From: Icerya purchasi
Taxonomy: Eukaryota; Arthropoda; Insecta; Hemiptera; Monophlebidae
Assembly: GCA_039619475.1 (NCBI GenBank)
Contig: CM077115.1
Coordinates: forward strand, 498,067,352 to 498,131,351
Direction: 5' to 3'
Length of the DNA: 64,000 nt
Shown in pieces: positions 45,935 to 55,470 of the stretch. The notes beneath the pieces were generated by a model. It was not told the origin of the DNA and did no database searches. It saw nothing but the letters and a program-made list of their open reading frames with translations. Both the position numbers and the translations under genes were made by a program. Within the stretch, counting starts at the first letter, position 1; each line of letters starts with the position of its first letter.

Positions 45935-46895
45935 ATGATGACTGCGTTCAATATACTTCAGTGGAATTGTCGTAACCTCAGAGCCGATAAAAATTCATTA
46001 GAGGGTCTATTGAATATTCATAAGGTTAGTGTTGCTCTCATCTTAGAAACGTGGCTTCGGTCGGGCACGAACTTTAATATTAGAGGGTATAAAATAGTTA
46101 GATGTAATCGACATGACGGGTATGGTGGTACCGCTATCCTCATTAAAAATGACATTCCTTTCAACTCTCACAAGGTTTCTCTGAACCTACCTTTTATTCC
46201 TAACCAACCCAACATAGTCCACATCTCTATCCGTACCACCCTTCCGCATCCCATTAACATTGTCTCCATCTACGTTTCTTCTAATTATGATCTTCGTCAG
46301 TTCCTTCTTTCCACTTTTTTAAACTCTTTACCACAACCATTTATTATCGGGGGTGACTGGAATGTCCATTCCCCTTTGTTCCATATTCACCGCCGAATTG
46401 ATAGCTATCCTACGTGCCATGATTTTCATTTCCTCCAATCACCTTTCTTCTAAATTCTTGATTATATCTGACTCCATCTCCGTCCTTCGGGCCATTTGTT
46501 CTCCCCTACCTGATCATTCCTGTGATTTTATCATAGTCCGCATACACTCACTTATCTACGTTCTTTCATTCCTTTATTCCATTCAAATTGATTTGCTTAG
46601 GGGTTCCTAGTCATTCGGGCATCTTCGGTAATGAAGCGGCGGACTCCTTGGCTTGGGTTGCTGCCTCTTCTTACATCTTCTTTAAAAAAGTCCCTTCGTC
46701 CAATCTTCTTCCGCTGTGCAAAGGTTTTCATCTTAGGTTTTAGTCGGATATGTACGTTTCCTCTTTCTCTAATAATTGTTCTTTTTATCTATCTGTTCAA
46801 TCTAGTCTTCCTGCCAATCCGTGATTCTCTTTGTTTCTTTCACTTTGTCGTTCTGTTGTTGTTTCCATTATTCGCTTGCTCTTTAAGCATCTCTG
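45935..46895 (+). pseudogene. Element E ORF2: endonuclease fused to RNase H by a deletion
   Basis: The ATG at 45935 starts MMTAFNILQWNCRNL. The endonuclease continues through ETWLRSG, GGTAILIKNDIPF and IIGGDWNVHSP at about 46370. The next bases encode, in another frame, LCSIFTAELIAIL, FLIISDSISVL and IQIDLL, the RNase H domain, followed by SGIFGNEAADSLA and later pieces in broken frames. The entire RT is missing. The junction lies near 46372-46378. Confidence 0.8.
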
Positions 46896-48342
46896 AACTA
46901 TTTGATAAGAGCATTTTAATATTATTTTTGCACATAATTTTACATTTAAATGTTGAAACGTTATACCTTATTTGACTTGTATCAGGGATGCCACCGCTAG
47001 TTTTATTCCCGCGGAACAGAAATATTGAATTTTATCTCCATATTGCAAACATAATTTTAATTATAATTATTATTTTTAATTTATATATTTTATTTTTTTT
47101 ATTATTTTTTACTATTATTATTATTACTAAATATCAGGAGAATAGGTTTCAAAATTTATTTCAACTAATTTCTACACTAATTTTGCTGAACCGGTCGACC
47201 GTACAAAAAACATCGCGGTAAATTATACATACATTTTAAAATATTTGAAATAAAAATTTAATATAAAATTTATACATATCTCGCATTGGCCGATATTATG
47301 ATTCTCGCGATGTTTCTGGTCTTTTGATGTCGATGTACCGCGGACATTCGTTGTTCCTCTTCGTTGATCCTGTTCATCTACTTTTCTGACCTGGGATTTC
47401 TGGTATGCGAATGTTTTCTTTTCGTTTTATTTTTAACCAAATTAATTCACTGATGCTTTTTCGAATAAACGCGATAAAATTATTGTGACTTTATACAGCC
47501 AAATCAATAACGGAAAGCGTCTGGCCAATGTCGATGGCCAGCGGCGTGGACTCCCAGTCAACCTTTTTTTTTTACTGTCTTTTACCGACTCCAAAATCTG
47601 ACTGACTACTCCTGAACGTCTTTCCGATCTCCAAACCAAATTGAAGTCCTCTCCACTGCCGGGCGGCGTTTCCTCCGGCACTATTTTTGTTGCGTCAGAT
47701 GTGACGTACCACACTCTATGCATCATCATCGCCGGCCATTCGTCGAACTATACACATATTTTACACTCGCATTTACGCTCGCCTTAAATTCAATGTTAAT
47801 TACTAATTTATTTATTTATTTATTATTCATGTAATGTACACATTAGAATGTGTAACCATCATAATTTGTCCTCATAAAAAAAAATCAAAACTTATCCGGC
47901 TTGTAATGGTACATAACAGTAATTCGACTGGTTAAATTACTGCTCCATTTCTAATCATGGAAAATAAAAAAGGCCAATTGGCTTAAGAAATTCCCGGAGC
48001 AAAAAAAAAATCATTAAAAACTGCCAAAAAAAAACAAAAAAAAACAAGCTAACAACGGGGGAAAAATACGTGTAGTTTTACGGTTTTTTAAACATTTTTA
48101 ATGTTTTTCCACTTTTTTCCAATTTTCTTCAGTCAGTTTTGTACGTTTTAAGACATTAAATAAACGTTTTTGCGAAAAAACTACATATTGCATCTTATTC
48201 CACATACTATCAAATACCAGAATCGGTGTTTAACTTAAAATCCATGTTTTTGCACCACAAGGGCCCCTTTTCCCGGCGAACGTCACATGTAATCTCTTTC
48301 AAAATCGGTAACTATTTTTCTTTTTTTAATTTCCATTTGCAG
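46896..48342. other. Intron sequence before receptor exon vi
   Basis: It is mostly AT-rich. A (TTTA)n run lies at about 47807-47825, comparable to the terminal repeat of element F. A minus-strand frame of 95 codons lies at 47729-47442, with no recognised domain. An A-rich stretch lies at 48000-48045. No gene is supported. Confidence 0.4.
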
Positions 48343-48515
48343 TTATGGCTTATAGTGTTATGTCGATGGTTATATCGATCTACGTAGCTGCAGTGGTCAT
48401 ACTGATGCAAATCGGCAGAATGGAGCATACGTCTTTACCACCGAATTTCATTGTTAGATTTTTGGACAGCCCGCTTTCTGAAGTAGTGCTGTTTCTATCG
48501 ATTAAGTCGGAGAAA
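48343..48515 (+). CDS. Receptor exon vi (M3 and start of cytoplasmic loop)
   Basis: Acceptor TTTCCATTTGCAG ends at 48342 and donor GTATGT starts at 48516. Phase 1 from exon v gives a Val codon. The product is MAYSVMSMVISIYVAAVVIL, then MQIGRMEHTSLPPNFIVRFL. It corresponds to M3 (FTMVxVSLSVVxTVVVLN) and the start of the cytoplasmic loop (HRTPxTHxMPPWVRRxFL). The PP and the basic residue after it are kept, the Trp is not. It ends at phase 0 after SIKSEK. The rest of the loop and M4 would be further right but were not found. Confidence 0.87.
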
Positions 48516-48639
48516 GTATGTACCTTAATTACGATTTCCTTTTTTATTTTTACAAAATATTAATTTATTGTTAATTATTAAAAACCACATTTTAACACTA
48601 GACGATAGAGGTAACGTCGTATATTCGTTGCATCCCGGT

Positions 48640-49349
48640 GATTGCTAACTGTAAATTAAGACTAAGAAAGAAGATCATTGATAGGAATAAAGGAAAATGG
48701 GATCTATCAGTTCTAAAAATGAAAGAAAAAGACTACAAACAGGAGCTAGGAAAATTGATAAAGGGAAAGAAACTGGAACAGACAAAAAGCATGGAGAAAA
48801 AATGGAAAATGATAAAACAAGTAATTACAAGTGCTGTAGAAAAGATAATTGGTAAATATAAAAGAAAAATTAAAAAACCCTGGATAACAACGGACATAAT
48901 ACGAGATATGGAGGAAAGGAGAAAATGGAAAACAATAGAAACTGAAAAAGGCAAAAGAAAATATGAAGAAGTCAGAAATGGAATCACCAAAAAGTGTCGA
49001 GAAGAAAAACAAAAATGGATAGAGACTAGATGTAAGGACATTGAAAAAATATTCGAGGAAAACAAAATAGAAGAAGCTTACAGTGAAATAAATAAAATGA
49101 TCCCAAAACGAAAAGTAGAAACGGGCAATGTAATAAATGATGAAAAGGGAAAAATGCTAATAACGGAAGAAAAAATTTGTAGAAGATGGAAAGAACATAT
49201 AGAAGATCTATATAAAGGTGATGAAAATATACAAGAAATAAAAACAAACGAATATAGAGAGGGAAGGGGCGAAAAAGGACCTGGAATAATGAGGGAAACT
49301 TGATCTGGCATTGAGAGAATTAAAAAATAAAAAGGCGACAGGCATAGAT
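48640..49349 (+). pseudogene. Element M ORF2, piece 1
   Basis: The reading starts VIANCKLRLRKK, then KPWITTDIIRDMEERRKW, YSEINKMIPKRK, CRRWKEHIEDLY and, after a frame change near 49303, LALRELKNKKATGID at 49349. This is the Lys-rich linker leading to the first RT block. It is interrupted by the poly(T) of K within the GID motif. Confidence 0.78.
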
Positions 49350-49858
49350 TTTTTTTTCCTACCCTGGGCGCGCCAGCGGCCTTGACCCAACAACATGAAA
49401 AATTAAGAGATAGAACTAAATAGCCAGGCGGTCAGAAATGGAAAGAGCAAAGAACAGCAGCAACGGAATAACTGAAGGCAATGGGAAGGAAAGGATATAG
49501 GTAGAATTAAAGGGAGTAGGAAAACCCAAAGCTAAAAGTTGAGCGTAAAGAAAGGAGCGTTCGTTGGAGAGTGCAGAACATTCGAAAAGGATATGATTTG
49601 AATCACAAATACAAGAATGCTCAGAAGCGTAAAAAGAGCAGAAAGGAGAAGGGGACAAAGCGAATCGAAATCGTGAAAAAGAGAGGAGAGAATGATTGAT
49701 TCTGAGTCTAATTAAGGAAACAACCGTGGAACGACGATAGACAGGAATAGAATGAAACCAAGACAGGAAACGAGGAACCGATTGAATAAGACGGTACTGT
49801 GAAAGGCGATTTGAGAAGAAAGATGGATACGTGTCCAACCAAAATTTGGAATGATTAA
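49350..49858 (-). mobile_element. 5'-truncated I-like element K inserted in M
   Basis: This minus-strand copy has poly(A), read as T at 49350-49357, and a terminal hairpin at 49366-49388 nearly identical to that of H (GCC-GCT-GGC inner stem). Its coding part runs from DTYPSFFSNRLSQYRLIQ through RLRINHSLLSFSRFRF to CDSNHILFEC and ALSISDRLAI. It breaks the RT of M between GID and NIPADL. A clean target-site duplication could not be read. Confidence 0.78.
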
Positions 49859-50106
49859 AGCGTGATAGAGAAAAAAGATAACATACCAGCCGATTTATTC
49901 AAAATGACTGATGAAGAAACTCAAGAAGAATTATATGAGTTAATAAAAACATGTTATGAGCAAGGTAAACTACCAGAAGATTTCAAAACCAATGTAGTGA
50001 TAACAATACCTAAAAAATTACATACAAGAGATTGCTCAGAATATAGGATAATAAACTTAATACCGCATACGTCAAAAATAATAATAAAAATTATAATGAA
50101 AAGAAG
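49859..50106 (+). pseudogene. Element M ORF2, piece 2
   Basis: KDNIPADLFKMTDEET, CYEQGKLPEDFK, VVITIPKK, CSEYRIINLIPHTSKI and IIMKRR follow: RT fingers blocks. The piece ends where insertion G starts. Confidence 0.8.
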
Positions 50107-50223
50107 AAACTCTAAGTATTTATTTATTTATTTATTATTTGAATTAGCGTGCCGTGTTCAGCAACTATTGGCTAGAGGCACGGATAATTACAAGCGAATA
50201 TAATAAGTTAACGAGGAGTGAGG

Positions 50224-53200
50224 TTATATTGTATGATATAGATTTGCTTGATGTAGGAAACGGATTAAGTTCGAAAGGATTATGGGGTCATCAGAGAGAA
50301 TGGTAGATAAGGAGGAGGGAAGGTTATGTGAAAATCTGAGGGAGGAGAACTGAGGACATTCTATGAGGACATGGAGAACAGTTAGATTAGTGTTACAAAT
50401 ATTGCAGATTGGAGCCGGAGTCCTTTGCAGCAGATGGCCATGTGTGCTTTGTGTGTGTCCCAGCCGGAGTCTGGTGACAATTACATCGTCCTTTCGTCGG
50501 GTTAGGTGAGTCGTCCACGGTCGAACGTTTTGTTTGATTTGGCGAAGTTTATTGGAACACGGGACGGCCAGCCATCGCTGGTGCCATAGTGTGGCCAAAG
50601 CCAATTTAAGATGGCGGACATAATCTGAAGCTGGTACCGGAATGTCTGGAACAGGGAGAATCGTTGCAGCTTCCTTTGCTGTTCTGTCGGCCAGCTCGTT
50701 TCCAGAAATTCCCGAGTGACTTGGAATCCAGAGGAATGATATCGCGCGAGCAGGGGCAGATATTTGTAGATTGGCAACTTCCTTCGCAATGGGGTGTTGT
50801 TTATCGTTATAGACATCGGATATGGAATTCAAAGCCGCAACGGAGTCGGAACAGATTACTACTGAATTGTCTGTTTCCTGATTCAAGAAGAACTGTAGTG
50901 CTAAGAGTATTGCGTATAGTTCAGCCGAGAGGATGGAGAAGAATTCAGGAAGTCAGTATTGAATTAGTGCGGTATCTCCTTTTATCACTGAACACCCTAC
51001 GAAAGTGTCGAAGATAGACGCGTCCGTAAAGAGTACTGATGCATTGCGGGCATATGAAGATATCTTTGATTTAGCCTCCTCGGAGATAATATTTTCGTTG
51101 CGGCTGCAATTTAATAAATCTAGATCCACTTTAACTGGATTGTGGTCCCATGGTGAAATGATTGCGGCTGAATGAGAGATTAACTGTGGTTGCTTAATGT
51201 TGATGGTTGATAATATCCGCTGGTAATGTGAGAGGATAGTCTCGGCTGTTTCCATTCTAGCTTGAAGAGTAATTGGAATTACACGCGGAGGTCTGAAGTT
51301 TGAGGCGATGCAATGGATGTAAAAGTTGGACAAGCGAGCCATTTGTTGAATATCTGGGGGCCATTCGGGCGCCTCTGCATGTAGACTATCGATGGGGGTA
51401 GTGCGGAATGCTCCTGTAGAAAGCCGTAGAGCTGTAGTATGGATGATGTTTAATGATCGTAAGTAGTTCTGGTTACCTGTTGAGTATATCTCCGAGGCAT
51501 AGTCACATTTGGATCTTATTACTGCGCGATAAATTCGAAGTAGCGAGACACGGTCTGATCCGTAAGTGGTGTGTGCGAGTTTTCTTAATAGGTTAATTTT
51601 CTGGAAGCAGGATTGTTTCAATTGCTTTATATGGGGTTTCCACGATAGAGTTTGGTCAAAAAGTAGACCGAGGTAACGAACGGAGGAAGCTGCGACCAGC
51701 TGATTACTATCCAGGTTAATGGAAATTTTGTGTTTGCATTTCCGAATCCGACAAAAGTGAATAGCCTTGGTCTTTGAGATGGAAATTTGGAGGCCATTTT
51801 GATAGCACCATTCGGAGATTCTTGATGTTGTTCTCTGTAAGACTTTCTCTCCAATTTTTATGGTGCTGCAGTTCACGAAAATGGTAAGATCGTCAGCAAA
51901 CAGTGAGCACTGCACCGGCGGTTATACAGCGGAGGGAAGATCACTGGTAGCAATATTAAATAGGGTCGGGCTGAGGACAGAGCCTTGTGGGACTCCGTTC
52001 TTTAGTGAGCGTAACGAGGAAGAGTGCTTTCCTATTCGAACGATAAATTTCCGTTCGGATAAGAAGTTATTTATAAACGATGCTAAGTTACCTCCAAGGC
52101 CCCATTTGCAGAGCTGAGCCATAATTTTTGATCTGTGAATTCTGTCGAACGCCTGGGTAAGGTCGAAGAAAACAGCTAACAGGTGAGTTTTTTGAACTGA
52201 CGACTCTATTATAGCATTATGAAGAATGTACAATGGATGTAACGTAGAACGCCCGCTCCGGAATCCAAACTGTGATTTATGTAATCGGTTTTCCGAGTTT
52301 AATATTCTGTTCAGGCGGCAGAGAACTATTCGTTCAAAAATTTTGCACAACACCGAGGTTAGTGATATTGGCCGATAGCTTTCTGTGAGTGCAGGATTTT
52401 TGTTAGATTTCAAGATGGGAGTAATAATCGCTGTCTTCCAGGCCGAGGGAAAAGTGTTTTCAGTCCACATCTTGTTGTATATTTGGAGTAAGACTTGATG
52501 GGTTTCAATGGGAGCGTGTTTGAGCATGGAGATGTGTATATTGTCACTACCGGGAGCAGCTTCTTTTGTGCGTTTGATAGCTGAGGATAGTTCTTGGAGA
52601 GTGATGGGCTGGTTGTATGGCTCGTTATCACAATTAGAGTTGAAGGGAATAAGCTGTTCCGTAGTGTGCGAGTTATCTGTACCAGTGGAAGAATGCTCAT
52701 AGTGATCGGCGAAAGCAGAGATTATTTCGGTAGGATCGCTTGTTCGGAAGTTGCTGACTTTGATAGCTGCGGGAAATAAGTTAGATGAGAGATGGTCTAA
52801 AGAGCGGATTTTTGACCACAGTAGGCTTGCTCGTGTTGATGCTGTGATTGTAGAGGTAAGATCTCTCCATGTTTTTCGCTGAGCCTGCTTGATTGTCCAT
52901 TTTGCTTTTGCACGAGCTTTCCTGTAAGCTGTGTGGAGTTCAATCGTGGGAGCAGATTTTAGTTTTCTCAGTGCACTGCGTCTGAGGCGAATGGCAGTAG
53001 CACATTCGGTCGTCCACCATGGTACTAGCTTCCGTGTGGGTTGTTTGGGCGCTGGGGTGTTTGACCGTGCTGCATTGAGTAGAGCTGAGGTGAAGTTATC
53101 CACTACGAAATCAATATCCTTGGTTAAGTTCAGCGAAATAGTGCGGCATTGGGCTATGTAGCGAGACCAATCTGTTTTTCTGTAATTCCAGTGAGTTATA

Positions 53201-53876
53201 TGAGTTCCTAATGACGCTGAGCTGACGATTTTATTGACCAGCATGGGAACGTGATCACTGTCCGCGAGATCAGCATGATGGAATACCATTAAGGAACTGG
53301 CTATTTGAGGGGATGAAATGATTAAGTCTAGTTTAGACCATGTACGAAACGCGAAACTATAGTGCGTGGGCTGGGGGGGATTTAATATGCATAGGTTAAG
53401 AGTGTTTAGTAGATTTTCTATTAAGCGACCATTAGGATTGGTATAATTACTGTCCAGACCAGGAGTATGACAGTTGAAATCGCCAACGAGAATTATCGGT
53501 GTCGGAAGTTGTTGAATTAAAGTGAGGAAATCAGCTACAATTACAGTTTCTTGTGGAGGGAGATAGAAAGAGCATAGAGTGAAAGGCTGGTCAAGATGGA
53601 CACGAATACATAGATTTTGAAGCTCTGAATTAAGTCGGATGTGCTGAAACGACAGATTTCTCCGGATTGCTAATAGGACACCCCCGTGGGCATTGTGCCC
53701 AGCTGGTGGGGGGACTTCAGGACAGAGTAAGAAGCTAGGTTTGGTATTTGATTTGTTTTGAGCCTTGTTTCTTGCAATGAGATTATTGCTGGATGATATG
53801 TAGAGATAAGCAACTTTAGTTCTTCATAATGAGCGAAAATTCCATTGCAGTTCCAATTCAATATAAGGGAGTTCAT
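50224..53876 (-). pseudogene. Element F ORF2: endonuclease-RT-RNase H with three lesions
   Basis: The ATG at 53876 gives LILNWNCNG and SLQETRLK. Near 53700 a C-run frameshift leads into GHNAHGGVLLAIRRNLSF, LVGDFNCHTPG and DSDHVPM. The RT shows YRPISLTSVLCK, FFDLTQAFDRIHR, NGVPQGSVLSP and, after an in-frame TAA at 51922-51924, LFADDLTIFV (FADD intact). The frame continues to a TGA at 50953-50955, then SAELYAILLAL, ICSDSVAAL and FLWIPSHSGISGNELADRT, a complete RNase H signature with its first acidic site in FTDASIF. The C-terminus has CNICNTNLTVLHVLIEC. Confidence 0.9.
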
Positions 53877-53900
53877 GACCGCAGATTTATGGATTATTGT

Positions 53901-55343
53901 TTACGATTTGAATTCGGTTTGAAGTTTGTTAATTATTTTGGTGAAACGAATTTTCATTGATCTGTCCGTTAATAAGGGGTGATTGTCCCGAAGCATTTGG
54001 ATAACAGCAGGAATATCTGTGGAGAATTCAGCTACTATGTCCTGGAGTATAGGCGCTCCTTGGCACATGTCGACAAATAGCTGAAAATTGACAAAAGATA
54101 TTGGGTAGGAGCCTTCTTTTTCCATAAATTTTTCTTCCAGTGGTTGGAATATTTGTTTCATCGAGGGCGGAGCGCTGCCTTCTGCGTCTATCTCGGCGTG
54201 AGGACAGTTAGTCTGAGGCTGATCTGGCGGGACAACTGATTTGTTTCGTTTGTTGGGCTTCTTTGGAGGTTTAAGATTCTCCGGATGGAGTTGAGGTAGA
54301 TCAGAAGATTGCGAAGAGGATGATGAGAGTTGCCTTTTGATAGATCGCTGTTGTAAGTCCGAGTTGTTTTCCAGCATAAGGTCTGGAACTATTGTAGAGG
54401 CTTGAATGCTACATTGATTGTCGCCCTCTGCGGAAGAAGATGAAGAGAGTTGTTGAGTATTTATGCTTTGATAGTCTGGTTCATCTATGCTGGCTTGGTT
54501 TCCTAGGGCGTTGTGAGCCACTTGTATCTCGGACATGTCAGGACTCTCCTCATTCGGTGGTCCATCGGCGGGAACAGAAATCTTTTTTTCCGTTTCCACA
54601 ATGTGCATATTCCATGGCTGGACAGTTGAGAGGCATGTGGAGACTTTGTGACCTGTCGAGTTACATTTGAAACAGACATGGTCATCGCAGGTGATGAAAA
54701 TGCGGTAGTCCCGGTCATTATATGGAAGGAGAAAGGAATGCGGACATTCGATGTCTTCCAGATTCGAAACGTAGACTTGACGTCTCCAACTCACGATGTG
54801 GCCAAATTCTTCGTCAAGTGGTTGGACTCTGAGGATCGAGATAGGCGAGGCTAATTTAAATCCAAGTTTCTCGGTTAAGTGCGATTGAAGGGCTTCATTA
54901 GGGATAACTGCTGATACATTAGATAGTACGATTTTTTTAGCAGACGTAAGAAGTTTCCTCGCATTGATTTTAGTGTTGTTGACGATAATGAAGCCGTGAG
55001 AATTCATAAATTCGGCGACAGTTTGCGGCGAGTTTAAAAAGATTAAAACTCTATTGTTGCTTATTCGAGAAGCTGCTATAATGTTCTTTGCTGATCCGAT
55101 TGATGGTTTTAACGAGACGAAGTAGTCCTTAAGAGTGGAACCTTGAATATATGGAAATATTAGGCCTTGGTCTTCGTTGGGGTATGTAAAATGGTTTAGC
55201 GGAGATATTCTGTTGTTAGATTTAGTTTTAGTTGCGTCGGCGAAAGAACGTCGGTTGTTAGAGGAACGGTTAGCGGTATCGACATAATTGAAATTATTAC
55301 CTGAGTTGGCCGTTATCAGTGAAGTAGATGATAAGGTTTCCAT
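53901..55343 (-). CDS. Element F ORF1: intact zinc-knuckle protein (480 aa)
   Basis: The product starts METLSSTSLIT and is uninterrupted. A Ser/Asn-rich N-terminus of about 60 residues is followed by an RRM-like region with FPYIQGSTLKDYFVSLK, AASRISNNRVLIF and SNVSAVIPNEAL, then ISWRRQ-type VSWRRQVYV. A CCHC knuckle CFKCNSTGHKVSTC lies at about residue 230. A long low-complexity linker and a C-terminal helical block (SFVNFQLFVDMCQ, LLTDRSMKIRFTKIINKL) follow. ORF2 begins 25 nt after this stop. Element D has the same block order. Confidence 0.88.
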   Translation of the reverse strand: METLSSTSLITANSGNNFNYVDTANRSSNNRRSFADATKTKSNNRISPLNHFTYPNEDQGLIFPYIQGSTLKDYFVSLKPSIGSAKNIIAASRISNNRVLIFLNSPQTVAEFMNSHGFIIVNNTKINARKLLTSAKKIVLSNVSAVIPNEALQSHLTEKLGFKLASPISILRVQPLDEEFGHIVSWRRQVYVSNLEDIECPHSFLLPYNDRDYRIFITCDDHVCFKCNSTGHKVSTCLSTVQPWNMHIVETEKKISVPADGPPNEESPDMSEIQVAHNALGNQASIDEPDYQSINTQQLSSSSSAEGDNQCSIQASTIVPDLMLENNSDLQQRSIKRQLSSSSSQSSDLPQLHPENLKPPKKPNKRNKSVVPPDQPQTNCPHAEIDAEGSAPPSMKQIFQPLEEKFMEKEGSYPISFVNFQLFVDMCQGAPILQDIVAEFSTDIPAVIQMLRDNHPLLTDRSMKIRFTKIINKLQTEFKS

Positions 55344-55470
55344 TGTTTAAGTCGGCTTGGCCGGCCGACTTAGAATTGCCTACCGAGCGGTTACAGGCAG
55401 ATACTGATTAACTTATTAAACGAACACAGAACACACGTTTAACACTATTAACCATTTAAAAAGTCTCCTA

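Larger units (their letters stand above)
43370..46895 (+). mobile_element. I-clade element E, internally deleted, 5' region retained
   Basis: This copy keeps a 5' region with a repeated 77-bp block, ORF1 (43905-45135), an inter-ORF spacer and a fused ORF2 (45935-46895). In ORF2 the endonuclease runs directly into RNase H, which removes about 2.5 kb compared with A. No poly(A) is seen: similarity to A is lost near 46895. It is related to A throughout. It lies in the receptor intron before exon vi. Confidence 0.82.
22407..48515 (+). other. Host gene: divergent nicotinic acetylcholine receptor-like subunit (partial, six exons)
   Basis: Six exons can be joined in phase. Exon lengths are 45, 107, 211, 202, 153 and 173 bp, and introns are 95 bp, 2.5, 11.6, 4.1 and 6.9 kb. 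The phase at each junction agrees (0, 2, 0, 1, 1). The predicted protein covers the beta-strand core, Cys-loop, M1, M2 and M3 of a pentameric Cys-loop channel of the plasma membrane. A 45-bp exon followed by one of about 110 bp, and a phase-1 intron after P-(L/M)-I-G between M2 and M3, are classical nicotinic receptor gene features. The first exons, the cytoplasmic loop and M4 are not seen. All four longer introns carry transposons. All six exons are open with usable splice sites, which argues for a functional gene, though a recent pseudogene cannot be excluded. Confidence 0.85.
50119..55470 (-). mobile_element. I-like non-LTR retrotransposon F, near intact, with 12-bp target-site duplication
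   Basis: AAACTCTAAGTA is found at 50107-50118 and 55471-55482, exactly flanking the element. It has a 5' UTR of about 127 bp, ORF1 (55343 to 53901), ORF2 (53876 to 50224), a short 3' UTR and a terminal (AAAT)n repeat (plus 50119-50143) in place of poly(A). Damage is limited to one frameshift and two stops in ORF2. With the perfect duplication this makes F one of the youngest insertions in the window. It lies inside element G. Confidence 0.9.

Noticed and set aside
47442..47729. Minus-strand frame of 95 codons containing VPEETPPGSGEDF
   Set aside because: No family could be recognised and no start context, splice sites or neighbours support a gene.
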